Assembly (NCBI GenBank): GCA_001179505.1
Contig: CDMY01000366.1
Span: 2,626-66,625, forward strand
From: Vitrella brassicaformis
Lineage: Eukaryota; Sar; Vitrellaceae
Direction: 5' to 3'
Length of the DNA: 64,000 nt
The translations under genes were made by a program, and so were the position numbers. Positions within the stretch are counted from its first letter, which is position 1. The number at the start of each line of letters is the position of its first letter. The notes beneath the pieces were generated by a model that was given only the letters and a program-made list of their open reading frames with translations, ran no database searches and had not been told where the DNA came from. This document shows positions 10,560 through 22,500 of the stretch, one piece after another.

Positions 10560-12460
10560 TTACCCACCATGCCGCACAAACACCTGTCTGTCTGCCTGCG
10601 GGCCACGTGGCCGCGTGACGAGCCACACAACAAGTGGCCCAGCCGCGGCGCCACTCTCCCAGCCAAGCCAAAAGGACCGTTGCACCCTGCCACCACCGCC
10701 TGTGTGAGTGGGCGACTCTTTGCCTGTCTGTCTGTCTGTCTGCCGACACAGTGGGCACTCGGGCGGGTTCAGGTTCTGTGCATACTGCAGGCCGACGCAG
10801 AAGTGGCCGCACGGCTGCAGCACCACCGACCTCTCCGTCTCCTGGCACACTTGACACTCGGTGGCCTCCTCTCGAGCCCTCTGGTTGCTCTGCTGCATCT
10901 CCTGCCGCATTTGCTGGCGAAGCTCTGCTGGGCGGCCTGCTGAGCCCGCCGCTCGAGTGACTGCAGCTGGGGCAGCTCTGTGGTGGTGGGTGCCATCTGG
11001 CGGTCCGTTAGCTGTATGGCAAAGCCGTGAACTGGTCCGCAGTGGTCAGACCATCAAAGATCTCAGTCAAGCTGAATGAATGACACAAACATTAGTTACA
11101 TCACATCAAAGGACACCCACCAGTGTTTGTTTCCTCTATCTGTGAAAGTGGGTACTGACCTGTCAATGTGGATGCTCCGCAGCTGTCGCATGTCGGCCTG
11201 CAGTGCGTCAATACTCACTCGTTCGGAGGCTGTGTCACACGGAGATGAGATTTTAAACAATGGCGTGTGTCGTCTGCATACGTGGCGACCTCCTGTGTGA
11301 GCGATGTGTTCTGCCGTTTGAGTGTCGCCTCCCTCACACCAGCAGCCTGAGACCCAGTGAGATGAGCAAACAACAAGCGCACAACTTTGATTGAGTCTCA
11401 TTTATTACGTGGCTGATGAGTGAGAGCTTGTGAATGCCTCACCTCTTGTGTCTGTCGAGGTGGTGTTGGAGCTGGCCCATCTCGGCCTCCTTCTGCTCTG
11501 CTCACGGAGGGACCTCTCGCGATCGATGTCACTGAACACGTACGCAGACACACCATGCACCGTGTGTGTGTGCGTACATACACACCTGGTAAGCCGCTGG
11601 TGTTGTTGGCTGAGCTGCTGACGGTAAGCTTCATTGGCCTTCTTCATATCAGGCTGGAGCCGCTCGTTGGCCGCCAGAGTGTCGGCGACGGTCTGCTCGC
11701 CCGGCAACTGAACCTCACGCAACCTACACACAAGCACACCACATGGTGGACGCACCGATGCGGCGACGTGATAGTGTACCGATCGCTCTCTTGACGGGCG
11801 GAGAAGGTATCTTGGCGAGCGGCGAGAGTCTCCTGAAGGGCCGCCTCCCTCTGCACCGACTCATGTCTGCCGTCGGACACCACAACCCACGGCAATGCGT
11901 GAGCTCCCTTCTCACTCCCTCCTCCCCTGACCTGCCCTCCTCCCCTTGCCCCCTTGCCTCCCTGGCCCCCTCTCCCGCTGCCTCCCTCTCATCCTCATCT
12001 GGCCACCACCACCAGAGTCGCTGGGGCCATGCAGTCGCCCCACATCGAGAGAAGCCAACATAGCTGACACACCCTGAATACACCAAAGCAAGAGAAGAAT
12101 GTTCACTATCGCATCCGCCGCCCGTGCAAAGTGAACAAAGCATACAAGTGCGCACGACCCCCCACTCTGCCTCTCCTTTCTCGCGGTCATCCTGTGGAAA
12201 CTGCTGGAGTTTGGCCCCTGTATCAGCCTGGCGCTCCCGATCCTCCTCGTCTTCGTCGTTTCGGTGAGCGCGTCTGCCTGCTCAACGTTGCCTGCTGGCC
12301 CTGCCGGACGCAGCTCATCATCCACTTGCACGACATCATCACTGGGCGCAAATGCACAGAGAGGCAATCACAGGGGGCTATCCATGGAATGGATGGATGA
12401 GGTTGTGTGCGGTCACTTACAGCCTTTCTCCAGTCGCCCGTTCCTGAGCAGGGCCGTCAT
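10560..12460 (-). CDS. Coiled-coil protein with degenerate RING-type zinc finger
   Basis: Partly resolved multi-exon gene. Confident exons (minus order): 11160-11229, 11052-11071 and 10560-10996, joined in phase. The last exon encodes a Gln/Glu-rich helix (ELRQQMRQEMQQSNQRAREE) followed by a RING-like segment: ECQVC, a spacer, LQPCGH, then ECPLC. This resembles the C-terminal RING of MUL1/LRSAM1-type E3 ligases, but the two Cys expected between CGH and CPLC are Gly and Tyr (FCVGLQYAQN), so two zinc ligands are missing. Upstream coil segments appear near 11290-11340 (LKRQNTSLTQEV), 11441-11508 (KEAEMGQLQHHL) and 11700-12460, but their phases could not all be reconciled. The 5' end is tentative. 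Ubiquitin-ligase activity is doubtful. Confidence 0.5.
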
Positions 12461-12673
12461 TTCGGTGTGTCTCCTGGAGGAGGCATGAACAGAGAGAGCG
12501 TCATTTCAATAAATGCAATTCAATTACGAGTGTCAGCAGAATACAATCCACACGCAGCAGGATTCATACACAGACTAAGCTGGGAGTGTGTTAACACATA
12601 GAATACATACATAACACTGACTGGTGTCCAGCATGAAACAAGTCAACTGGCCAAGTCCACTGTCTGTTGTGCA

Positions 12674-13261
12674 TTACGAGCGCTCCTGACACAGGCAGAC
12701 ACGGACAGACAACGACAGGCAAATAGAAGAAGACACATAAGAGGCAACACGTCTGACTGCTGTTTGTTGATACCTGTGTATGGGGTTGCGGTAACAGCAC
12801 TGACGCAAAGGCGCTTATGCCCCAGCACAGGATTCCAAAGCCGCCCAGAAATATTCCAGTATCAACGGCATGAGCGAGGGCCGCCGTCTGTGGGCGGTCC
12901 TGTTCTCCCAGTCTAGACCTGATCATCCCTGATGGAAGGATGGCACACAAGAAGCGTCCCCCTTTCCCTAAGCCTGCCTTCATTGACTCCTTCCTCCCTC
13001 CAAGCCAGACTCTGCTTCTCTCTCCCTTCCTTGCTTACAAGTGGGGTATCGGAGCGTGAGCTTGGCATCCGAAGGGACCTCATCGAACTGACGATAACAC
13101 CGTCCAGGCCAATCACGTCGGTCGAGGTCCCACCACTTCGTCCAAGGGCCGCCGTTCTCGCACGCTGCTGGCTTGTCCGACGCGGACAGGAGGCCCGTGT
13201 ACTCCTTCACCGACTTGATGCACTTCCCGTCCACCCACACACTCTTCGAAGCCTCACTCAT
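12674..13261 (-). CDS. Small single-pass membrane protein, unknown family
   Basis: Three exons, 13039-13261, 12774-12928 and 12674-12685, give 129 residues in consistent phase; the third exon holds only three codons and the stop. The start ATG at 13261 is the first after an in-frame stop. The N-terminal half is hydrophilic and Trp/Cys-rich (GGPWTKWWDLDRRDWPGRCY). A single hydrophobic helix follows near residues 95-118 (GIFLGGFGILCWGISAFASV), then a short tail. Reading upstream of the ATG gives a basic Arg/Ser-rich stretch that would look like a mitochondrial presequence, but no ATG begins it. The size and layout resemble small accessory subunits of mitochondrial inner-membrane complexes; this is only a suggestion. 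It is divergent from VPS13, 275 bp apart. Confidence 0.6.
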
Positions 13262-13536
13262 GCCAAGATCGTCGCTTCGTGCATGGGCTGATGCGGTCGT
13301 GTGGGTGGAAGTGTCCACCGTGGTGAGGTGGGAAGACAGTTTGCGCCGCAGCGCCTGGGTCAGATAAACACTTCTAAGCTCGCAAAGTGTCGAGCGCGGG
13401 GCAAGGATCTTGCGGTGAGTGGAGATCTTCCTCAAGACTGCATAGCGGCACGTTAGGCATGGGATCTCATGGATGAGATCATGGATTCATTCATTCGTCA
13501 TCCACCGGAGCTGCTGGCGGTGTGAGTTTCATCCAT

Positions 13537-16500
13537 ATGGACTACATCGAGCGCAGCATCGTCAACAAGCTGCAAGGCAAGACAAACGCGCAGGCTCTCC
13601 ATTGGTATCTATGATCATGCCTCTGCCTGTGTGTGTACGCAGATTATCTTGGAGGTTATCTTCACGTTCGTCCGGAGCATGTTCGTGCGTCGATATTGGC
13701 GGGTCGTCTGGACCTGCAGAACGTGCCGGTCCGTCGTGAGGCCTTCAACAACCTCAATTTGCCCGTTGATCTGCTGTTCGGGCACATCGGCAGGTGCCAG
13801 GTGATCCTGCCCTTCTCATTCGGCCAGATCTGGTCATGGGTCTACGGCGGCGGCAAGGGGCAGGGCACCAAGAAGCTCAAAATACTCCTCGACAGACTCT
13901 TCATCGTACTCGGTAGGTAACCAATGGATCCGTGGATGGATGGGCAGACGGACGCATTATTGGATTGGTGCGAGACTGAGTGGTGGTATAAACCCTCCCT
14001 CTCACACACTCTCTCTCTCTCTCTCTCTGTGCGTGTGTGTGTGTGTGCAGGTCCCCGTGAGATGTCTGATTGGTCTGATGAGGGTGTGATGCGTCGTCTG
14101 AAGCTGAAGCGTCAGCGTATCCTGGACAAGTGGGACATGCAGCTGCTGTCCGAGGTGGACCTGTCAGACACAGACCCGTCAGCATCATCCGCCCCACCAC
14201 CGCCATTCAAGTCCAGGGCACCCCAGCCCGGCGGCTGGCGGGAGAGGCTCAAGGCGGGGCTCATGGCCAGGCTCAAGGAGGGCATGGAGATACAGATCAA
14301 CAACATACACATACGATATGAAGACAAAACCTCTTCACCCGGCGGACCCTTCTCATGCGGGGTGACCCTCTTGGCCCTCAGGATGCTACCCACCGACTCC
14401 GACGCCAACATGCCGCAGGAAGGGCAACGAAGCAGTAGCCAGGTCGCGGCAGGGGAAGGGCCACCACCCTTACCTTCAGCCACTCCTGACATTGACGATA
14501 ATGTCGCTTGTGAGTCGGCATCTGCGGTGCCCTCCCCTCCCTCGAGCTCGCCTCGGTCATCGATAGCGCTGATAGGCCAGGCCGGCGCCCCCGCCCCACC
14601 CCTCTCTGTGCAGTACCCATCGTCGCCACCCAAGAAGCTCACTATGAACAACCTGGCCTTCTACTGGAACCACAACGACAGTGATCTGCGGTTCACGGAC
14701 CACACTGTGGGGCTGCCAGAAGTGTCCTCGTCCTCATACCTCTCACAGCTGCCTCACACCGATGCCAGCCCACGGACCGGCAGGCGTGCCCAAGACGCCG
14801 CCAAGAAGCCCCCCGATAGGCCGCCCGTCGCGTCGGACCCACAGGCGTTCCTCCTGGCCTACATGATCGACCAAGCGGAGCCCCAGCCCGGGATGGAGGC
14901 CCTTGCAGTCAGCTGCCAGCACGTCCTCTACCCCGCATCGGGGATGCTATCACTCACGCAGAACGACACTTCCAATGCTGTGGCCGCCAACATGAGTGCA
15001 TCGGAGGCGTCACCGACTCCCGCGGTTGCAGTGCGGCCGTCGTCCCCCCCACAGCCACATCCGTCATCTTCCTTCCCCGACCTCCAGTCGGGTGCCGCGA
15101 TACAGAGCGGCGCCGCCACAGTGCCGTCACAGTATGTCGTCGACTGCAACCTGCAGAGCATCGAGTTCTACTGCGATAAGGACATCTTCAGGTCACACAC
15201 ACTCAAACACACACACACTGCTGACACACACATATACGACTCGTGGCTGGCTGTGTTGCTTGTGCCCCTGGATGCGTGTGTGTTTTGTGTATGTCAGGGA
15301 TGGGATGTCTCTGCTGGACTTGTTCGGTGATTACAACAACTTTGTGCAGGTCATCAATGACCGTATGGAGCTCTACTACCCCTACCGGCCGACCGTGCCC
15401 ATCAAAGGCAACGCATACACCTGGTGGAGGTGCGGTGCACCTACACACAGAGAGATCACAGCCACACACGAATGCACACCACACCCCGCCCCGCCTCACA
15501 CTCATATTGTACTCCACATACGTACGTCTCAGTGGACTTTCCCTGCACCGACATATATCTGTATACATACACATATACCTCGTACGTACTGTACAGTATG
15601 TATGTATCTCTATTGGACTGACTTGGATGCATTCAGGCAGACAGAATGTGGACGGGCGGACGCATGCAAACCTGCGTGCGGGTGTGTGTGTGAGAGAGAA
15701 TGTCTGATCTGGTGTGTGTATAGGTACGCGATAGGATGTGTGCGTCGGAGTCTGCAGCAGTCTTTGCAGTCGCGGCCCATCCTGCACGACATGTGGTATG
15801 AAGAACACGTCAAGGTGCGCTGTGACCCACAGGCGGGAAGGCAGGCAGGCAGGCAGGCAGAGAGACAGACAGCACGGCATTTAGCGGCCTCCAGAAATCC
15901 GCACATGGATACATGCAAGGGTGCATTGCATCCATCCATTGATCCATCCATGGTACGTATATGTATACAGTTGGAGCGTGTCGAGTCGCTGACGCGGGAG
16001 TACCGTGGGTTGCTCGAGAAGGTGCTCGACAACGCACGAGTCAGTGAGGACGACAAGAGCAGGCTGGAGGACCTCAAGGGCACCATTCCACAGACAGACC
16101 TCGTCAGGCAAGCACCGAAGGAAGGAAGGCTCATAAATGGATGTATCCGTCAATACACACACTTATCGCTGGATGGCTGCAGGTGTCATGTTGAAACCAA
16201 ACGAGACTTCCAGATCAGGAAACACGTCCAACGACAGGTCAGCGGCTACCGCGCACACACACACGTACACGCTGAAGATGCCAGACACCGTCCTGTTTGT
16301 ATCGTCCTGTGTGTGTGTGTGTGTACAGGTGCAAAGTGCTCAGCCGGTCCAGCGTGTGGGCTGGAGAGGGTGGCTGATAAAGGTCATGACGGGGACATCT
16401 GCATCGGCCGCCTCTGCCCGTGGTGGTGTCGCCCCCCAGCGGCATGCAACCCCCCTCTCGTCGGTGTCGCTGGCGGTGCTGCAAGACGTGGAGCGTGTCA

Positions 16501-19500
16501 AGGCCGCACAGACACGGAGGCAGACGGACGACAGCTGCGGTCGCACACTTGGTGCGGAGGGAGGTGGGGATCACGATCACGACGAGGAGGAGCAGGTTGA
16601 GTTCTACGACCCAGATAATGCACCACCCGAGCCTAAAGAGGTAGGTAGGAAGGAAGCGGTGTTGAAGCGACGGACGGACAGACGGACGACTTCCTTGGCT
16701 GACAGACAGACAGACAGACAGACTCACAGACGTGTGGCCACAGCGTCCCTGTGACAACACGTGCATACGGAGTGGATGCGCGTCTGTATGCATGTGTCTA
16801 ACTCCTGTTTTTCCCTGTGTGTGTCGACGCACCCGCCAGGTCGATGTGGACTTCCAGGATGTTGAGGAGTGGAGTGAGGAGAAGGCTCAAGTACCCCACA
16901 GCTGCAGCGGGGAGGCCGTGGGACACGAGGCTTTGGCGTCCGGCGAGCCAACCCCTTCAGGAGATGCCGATAGTGCCAGCGGGGGCGTGGCCATGGTATT
17001 GCTGGAAGGCGATGCAGAGGAGATGGCCCTCAAGGGCATCGAGGCCCCACTCCTGGACTTCACAGTGCGGCTGGAACGAGCCGCTGTCAACCTGCAGGTG
17101 GGTGGGTTGGGCAGGGAGAGGAGGGACGGGACGGGAGGGGTGGACAAGAATGGATGGATGGATGAATGAGTGCAAGACATAATGCCGCCCGGAGAGGGGG
17201 GCAAGTATTCCATCTGTGTGTGGTTTGGCTTATGTTGTGTGTCCCTCCCTCGCTCTCTCCCTGCAGAGTTCACGTGACGTCACCGGGACGGCGTTGCAAA
17301 TAGCTGTTGGGCTTCGTGTGGCGGACAGTGTGACTGTGACGGCTGATATCAAGGATGTCAGGATGGAGGCGGCACCCATGCACATCATCTACAGGTCAGT
17401 CAGTCAGGTGCGCCGTCGGTCGACACACACACACACACTGTCTGTCTGTCTGTCTGTTTCCCTGTCTGTCTGTTTGTGTATGTGCATGCACTGATTGATT
17501 CAGGGAGGAGATGTGCGAGAGAAGTCTGCTGTCGGCGAGCTTCACAACGAAGTCCCACGACTCAGGCGCTCCAGAGCTCATGGTCAGTCAGCAACACGCC
17601 AACAGACATGCGAATGAATGAGACGTATGTATAGCATACAAACCCGTGGGGTGCGTGTGTGTGTGCGTGTAGTTGGAGATGCAGAATTTCGTCTTGAATT
17701 ACCAGCCTGATGTAGTGGCTGACCTAATGCTCTTCTTCCGGCCGTCCGAAGCCAGCAAACATCACCGCAAGGAAGAGGCAGGCCACGGGAGAGTACAAAG
17801 GTGACTGACCCAACGGCATGGCATGAATGAGTGTCACTTGATGACGCTGGCTGCTCCCATCCCTGCCTCCCTGCCTCCCTGCCTGCCCGCCCGCCCGCTC
17901 GCGTGCTCGTTTGTGTGCATCATTGGGGTGTGTGTGACTCAGGTTGGTAGGTCTGAAGCACCTTGCCGAGAAGCACGCCCTGCAGTTCAATGCCTTCACT
18001 GCTTTGCGGGTGTGCGTGGACATCATGGCGCCCACCATCCTGCTGCCATCCACCCTCGGCCCCTTCGCAAAGATCCTCCTCGTACACCTGGGAACTCTTC
18101 AAGTACGGAATACGGGACGGGACGGCCGGGGACTCATGCACGGATGGCTGGCTGGATGGATGGATGGATGCGTCTGTTGTGTCCTTGTTTGTGTGTCAGG
18201 TTCGGTCTGAGGACATTGACATTGAAGCGACCAAGGACAAGGACAGGTCGCAACGAGACACATCCGTCGACATCTCGGTAGGGACCGGACGGGTGCCATG
18301 CAGTGTAGACAAGAGGCAGGCAGGCAGGCAGGAAGGGAGCGAAGGAGGGAGGGAGGGATCAGATCGGTCTTTGGTGAACCCCTCTCCCTCCCCATGCCAT
18401 GGCTGTGTGTCTGTGTGATGCTTGCTTGGTTGCTGTCTGCGTGCGTACGTGCAGTATCTTCAGTGGCAGCGGTATGCGGTGACCCTCCGTGATTTGCATG
18501 TGGAGCACTATCCAAACCTGGCCGCGGCAACCGCATGCAGTAACAGACTCGGCCAGTGCTTCTGCATCCTCGACAGATTCGCCATCCAGGTCGATCCGCA
18601 CCCACGACGGACTGCACGGGGAGGCAGGCCTCTCACGTGGGTGCATTCATTTGTCCGGTCTTGTTGGATGTGTCATTCATTCCTGCACGCAACACAATGC
18701 AATGCAGGTCAAGGGGGACTTCATCACCTACAAGGAGCTCAAGTACGACGGATACGATGGCCCTGGCCCCCATTATTCCGACATCACTGGTGGGGAGCGC
18801 CACACCCACCCAGCGCCTCCCACTGCCGGACTTCAAGAGGATGACGACTACTCTGGAGGCGGCCTTGAGGGACCACCAGGCCCGGCATCCGCCAGGCTAT
18901 CGCCGGACCGCGGTGCCGGTGGGGAGGTGGATGCTTCGAGGAAGGGCTCCCATCTTGCCAGCCTGACGGCCGTGACAGCCTTCTTCCTGACCCTCGGCAA
19001 GGCGCGAGAGCAGGCACAGAAACTCACGAGTGAAAAGACTGAGGTATTCACCAAACTGGAAGTCTACGGAGACCTGCCGGAGCTCAGTCTGGCACTGTCG
19101 AGGCACTCGTATGACACCCTCATCAGGTGAGTCAACAGACAGCACAGGCCAAGCAGCACACCACTAGCGTACACGCTTCGTCGCCGTAAGTTATGCCGCA
19201 AGCTGATGCACTCACTCACCCTTATTTACGACGCACCTTAGGGTGATCCGTTTGCTGCTGACTCCCCATTCGGAGCTGGTGACAGCCAAGAAGAAAAGTA
19301 AGTAATGCTTGAAGGGTCCATCAAACCAGGCATAGCCTTGAAGTGGTGTCTGCAATGAATGGCCTGCCTCAGGCACATCATCTTTCGGCACGCGTCGCTC
19401 TACACAAGAGTTCGAGGTCAAGCGCAAGACGGTCGTCCCAATCCGTCTGGGGTCCACAGCAGTACCTTCGGGACAGAGGAAGCAGGATCTGCACCATCCC

Positions 19501-22500
19501 TCGGCTGGCGTGCCTCCGTCCCCTGGCAGCATGAGTGGTGCGACGGCCATCCTCTCGTCAAGGCCCGCCTCTGCCACAAGGCGGCCTACAGGAGTGCTGC
19601 TGCGGCCACCCTCACCCAACAAGTCTGAGGGGACGACCAGCCAGGAGGACGGCAAGTCGGGTGGAAGCAGCGCATTCAGAGATACCTTGCCCATATCCGA
19701 GGACCAGCTCCGAAGGGACCCTCAGGTGCGGGTCGTCGTGTCGCTCCCATTGGTCCGCTTTCGCTTCTACTGCCTGCCCCCACACGTCTCTGAGTACGTG
19801 CACGTGGAGTCGCCCCACGGTCAGGCCGGGGCTGACTACATCGAGCTCCTGACTCACCGGATGGTCCTCGAGGCCCGTCTCAAGCCCTTCGCGACCGAAT
19901 TCCACTTCTCGGTCCACGAAGTGATTGTACACCGGCCTATCTTCCCCGAGACCCATCAGGACCGCTACATCATCAAAAGCACATCGACCCAAGACACAGA
20001 GATGGCCCTGGTGGCGGGGTTCGCAGAGCGGCACCTCATCTCCCTCGCCATCTTCATGTCTGCACACCCTTGGGCAATCCAGGTGGGCCTTGCCAGGGCA
20101 GCGCTGAGTGGGTGGGTAAGACCAGGGGTGGCCTTCACTGTTGCTGCGTGTCTCTATCCATTGCGCCCATTGATTGCAGCAATTGGGCGAGGGTTCGCGG
20201 ATCCTGGCGGACCTTCAGTTTCAGCGATGTATCGAGGTGTTCTGGGCTCCGATGGCCATACGGGAGCTGGTGAAGTTTGTCAAGGCCATCCCTCCCGCAC
20301 CAAAGAGGGCCCCGGCCCGCCAGCCATCCCTGCCCCTGCCCACGGACACATCCATGGACGAGGCGGCGCGGCCCCAACCGAGCATGATGCATCGCATGGC
20401 CACCGTCATGATGGGAATGACGCGTGGCCAGACATTGCATGAGGGGCGGCTGTCACCAACATCCCGGAGAGAAAGGCCTGTGTCATCAGTCAACAGCCCC
20501 GCCCACGGCGAGCGGGAGGATGACGAGGACGGAGAGGATGATTGGGAGGTCGACGAGGATGCCTGCCTGAACCTGCGGGTCAAGATGTTCATGCAGTCCA
20601 TCAGCCTCGTGTGGGTGGAGGAGGCCACAGGGCTGCACTTCGCCAAGTCCGAGATGAAGACGTCCACCCTTCGCTTCGATCTGGGCATGACGGGCATGGA
20701 TTTTCAGGGCGAGCTCAACAACTTCACTGTGGAAGACCTCTCGTCTGCCCACCGCCCTACCATCCTGGGCGTCAAGAAGGACCAGGAGTACATCCTCGCC
20801 GTCCATGTCCGATCCTTTGACGAGACCCTGCCCGACTTCCAGCACCATCTCGATGTGGACTTTGCCTTTGCGTCTATTGAGTTCGTTTATCTTCAGCAGA
20901 AGTTCCTTCGCTTGTGGAGGTGGATCTTCGAGGGCTTCCTTCCCTCATTGACGGCATCGGACTCGTCGGACAGCCGAACACACAGCGGTGACGACATCAA
21001 GGCACCATCTAATGCGAGTTCGGGGTCTCCTTCACCGAATGCGTTTCGTATCCTCAAGGCGGCAGCCGGGAACGTCGGCAGTGTGGTGGCCTCCGACGAA
21101 TGCGAGGACGGACCTGACGAGACATCGATCAATGTCGCTGCTGAGAGTCCCTTGCGCAGCCCTGTGAGTCAAGTCAGTCGTGAAAGGAGAGAGGACATGT
21201 CTGCTTCACTCTTTCCGCCGCCGAAGCCGCCTGTCTCTCCATCGGTTCCCCAAGGCGACTCGTCCACTGGAGTGACGTTTGTTCGCCCTGAGGCAAGCAC
21301 AGACCGCGCGGACTCTCTGGACGACGCACCGGAAGAGGGACAGACACAACGCAGGCCGCAGGATGACGCCCGAGAAGGACACGAACGCACGTTGACGGGT
21401 AAGTTGGCACGCCACTTCGGTGGATGTACTGCACATGCTGGGTGGATGTGGGTGTGTACGCAGATGCTGCTGATGGTGCACACGATGACGCAGCGGTTGA
21501 GGGCATGGTGAGCCCAGGGCTGACCAAGATACGCGACCTGAAGAGGGAAGCGCAGCGCAAGTGCAAGGCGGTGATAGCAAGCGACGATTTCCGTCTGCTA
21601 AACATCCATGTGCGGATCGAGCGGCCGATTGTGCGGATACCGAGGGTGACAGGTTCTAAGGAGGAGCTCCACCTGTTGGTCCGAGAGGTAGTCGTCAGCA
21701 ACGCGCCACTCGTGTCAGAGCACTTCGGCGTCCAAGATGTGATTGGGATCGAGATTCGTGACGTTCAAGTCCTTACCCACGATGGAGAGACGCTCCTCGG
21801 CAACGTCAACATCAAGTGGGACGTCCACAGACCGCTATCAAGTAACGCGCAGACAGGCCGATGAGGCAAGAAAGCCACCACTGCTTTGGTGTCCGTTGCA
21901 GCCACCATGCCACCGGCACCCATGTGGATGGTCTTCACTGTGACTGACATCCCGTTCTTCTTCACATCGCCTCTTTTCGCGTTCGCGGTGTCCGTCCTCC
22001 TGCAAAACATTGTCGGCGATGACCCAGACATCCCCGCACGGCCCTTGTCCCCCCTTGTCTCCCATGTATCACCTCCGTCGATGCCCACTCGCATCGCGAA
22101 AGAGGACCACACAATGCGCCTCCAATTCGTCTTCAACGGGTTGAAGCTATTCCTTCAGAGCCCCCCCAACGGACGCACGACTACTGATGCGGCGAAGCTG
22201 AAGGAAGCACTCTTTACCTTCAGCGCTCTCCACGCCAACCATATCTCAGTGGACATCAATCGCTATTCCACGACCACGAGGATCTCGGTCGGCATGAAGA
22301 GGGCCCGCCTTATCGACAATGGCGCTGCCGAGCCTTTCCACATCGTCTTGTCGGATCAGCGTGACAAGCTCTTCGTGGAGTCGTGTTTCCGAAGCGGAGA
22401 AGGTGGAGACGTCATGCAGAAACTGAGACATGAGGGGCGTCGGAGCTCCGCTGAGTCCCCAGGCGACGCCAAACTGGACGAGTCTCTGCTACTCCGAAAG

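Noticed and set aside
10900-11071. Frameshift within the RING gene coiled coil
   Set aside because: A 20-nt exon (11052-11071) spliced to 10996 gives a continuous frame into the RING, so the other-frame Gln-rich reading is a shadow.
13262-13435. Mitochondrial presequence on the 129-residue protein
   Set aside because: The basic upstream reading begins only at TTG after an in-frame stop; no ATG or supported upstream exon was found.
15203-15880. Long open frames antisense to VPS13 and other genes
   Set aside because: They are Thr/His/Cys repeats made by CA and GACA microsatellites and shadows of real exons, with no family similarity.
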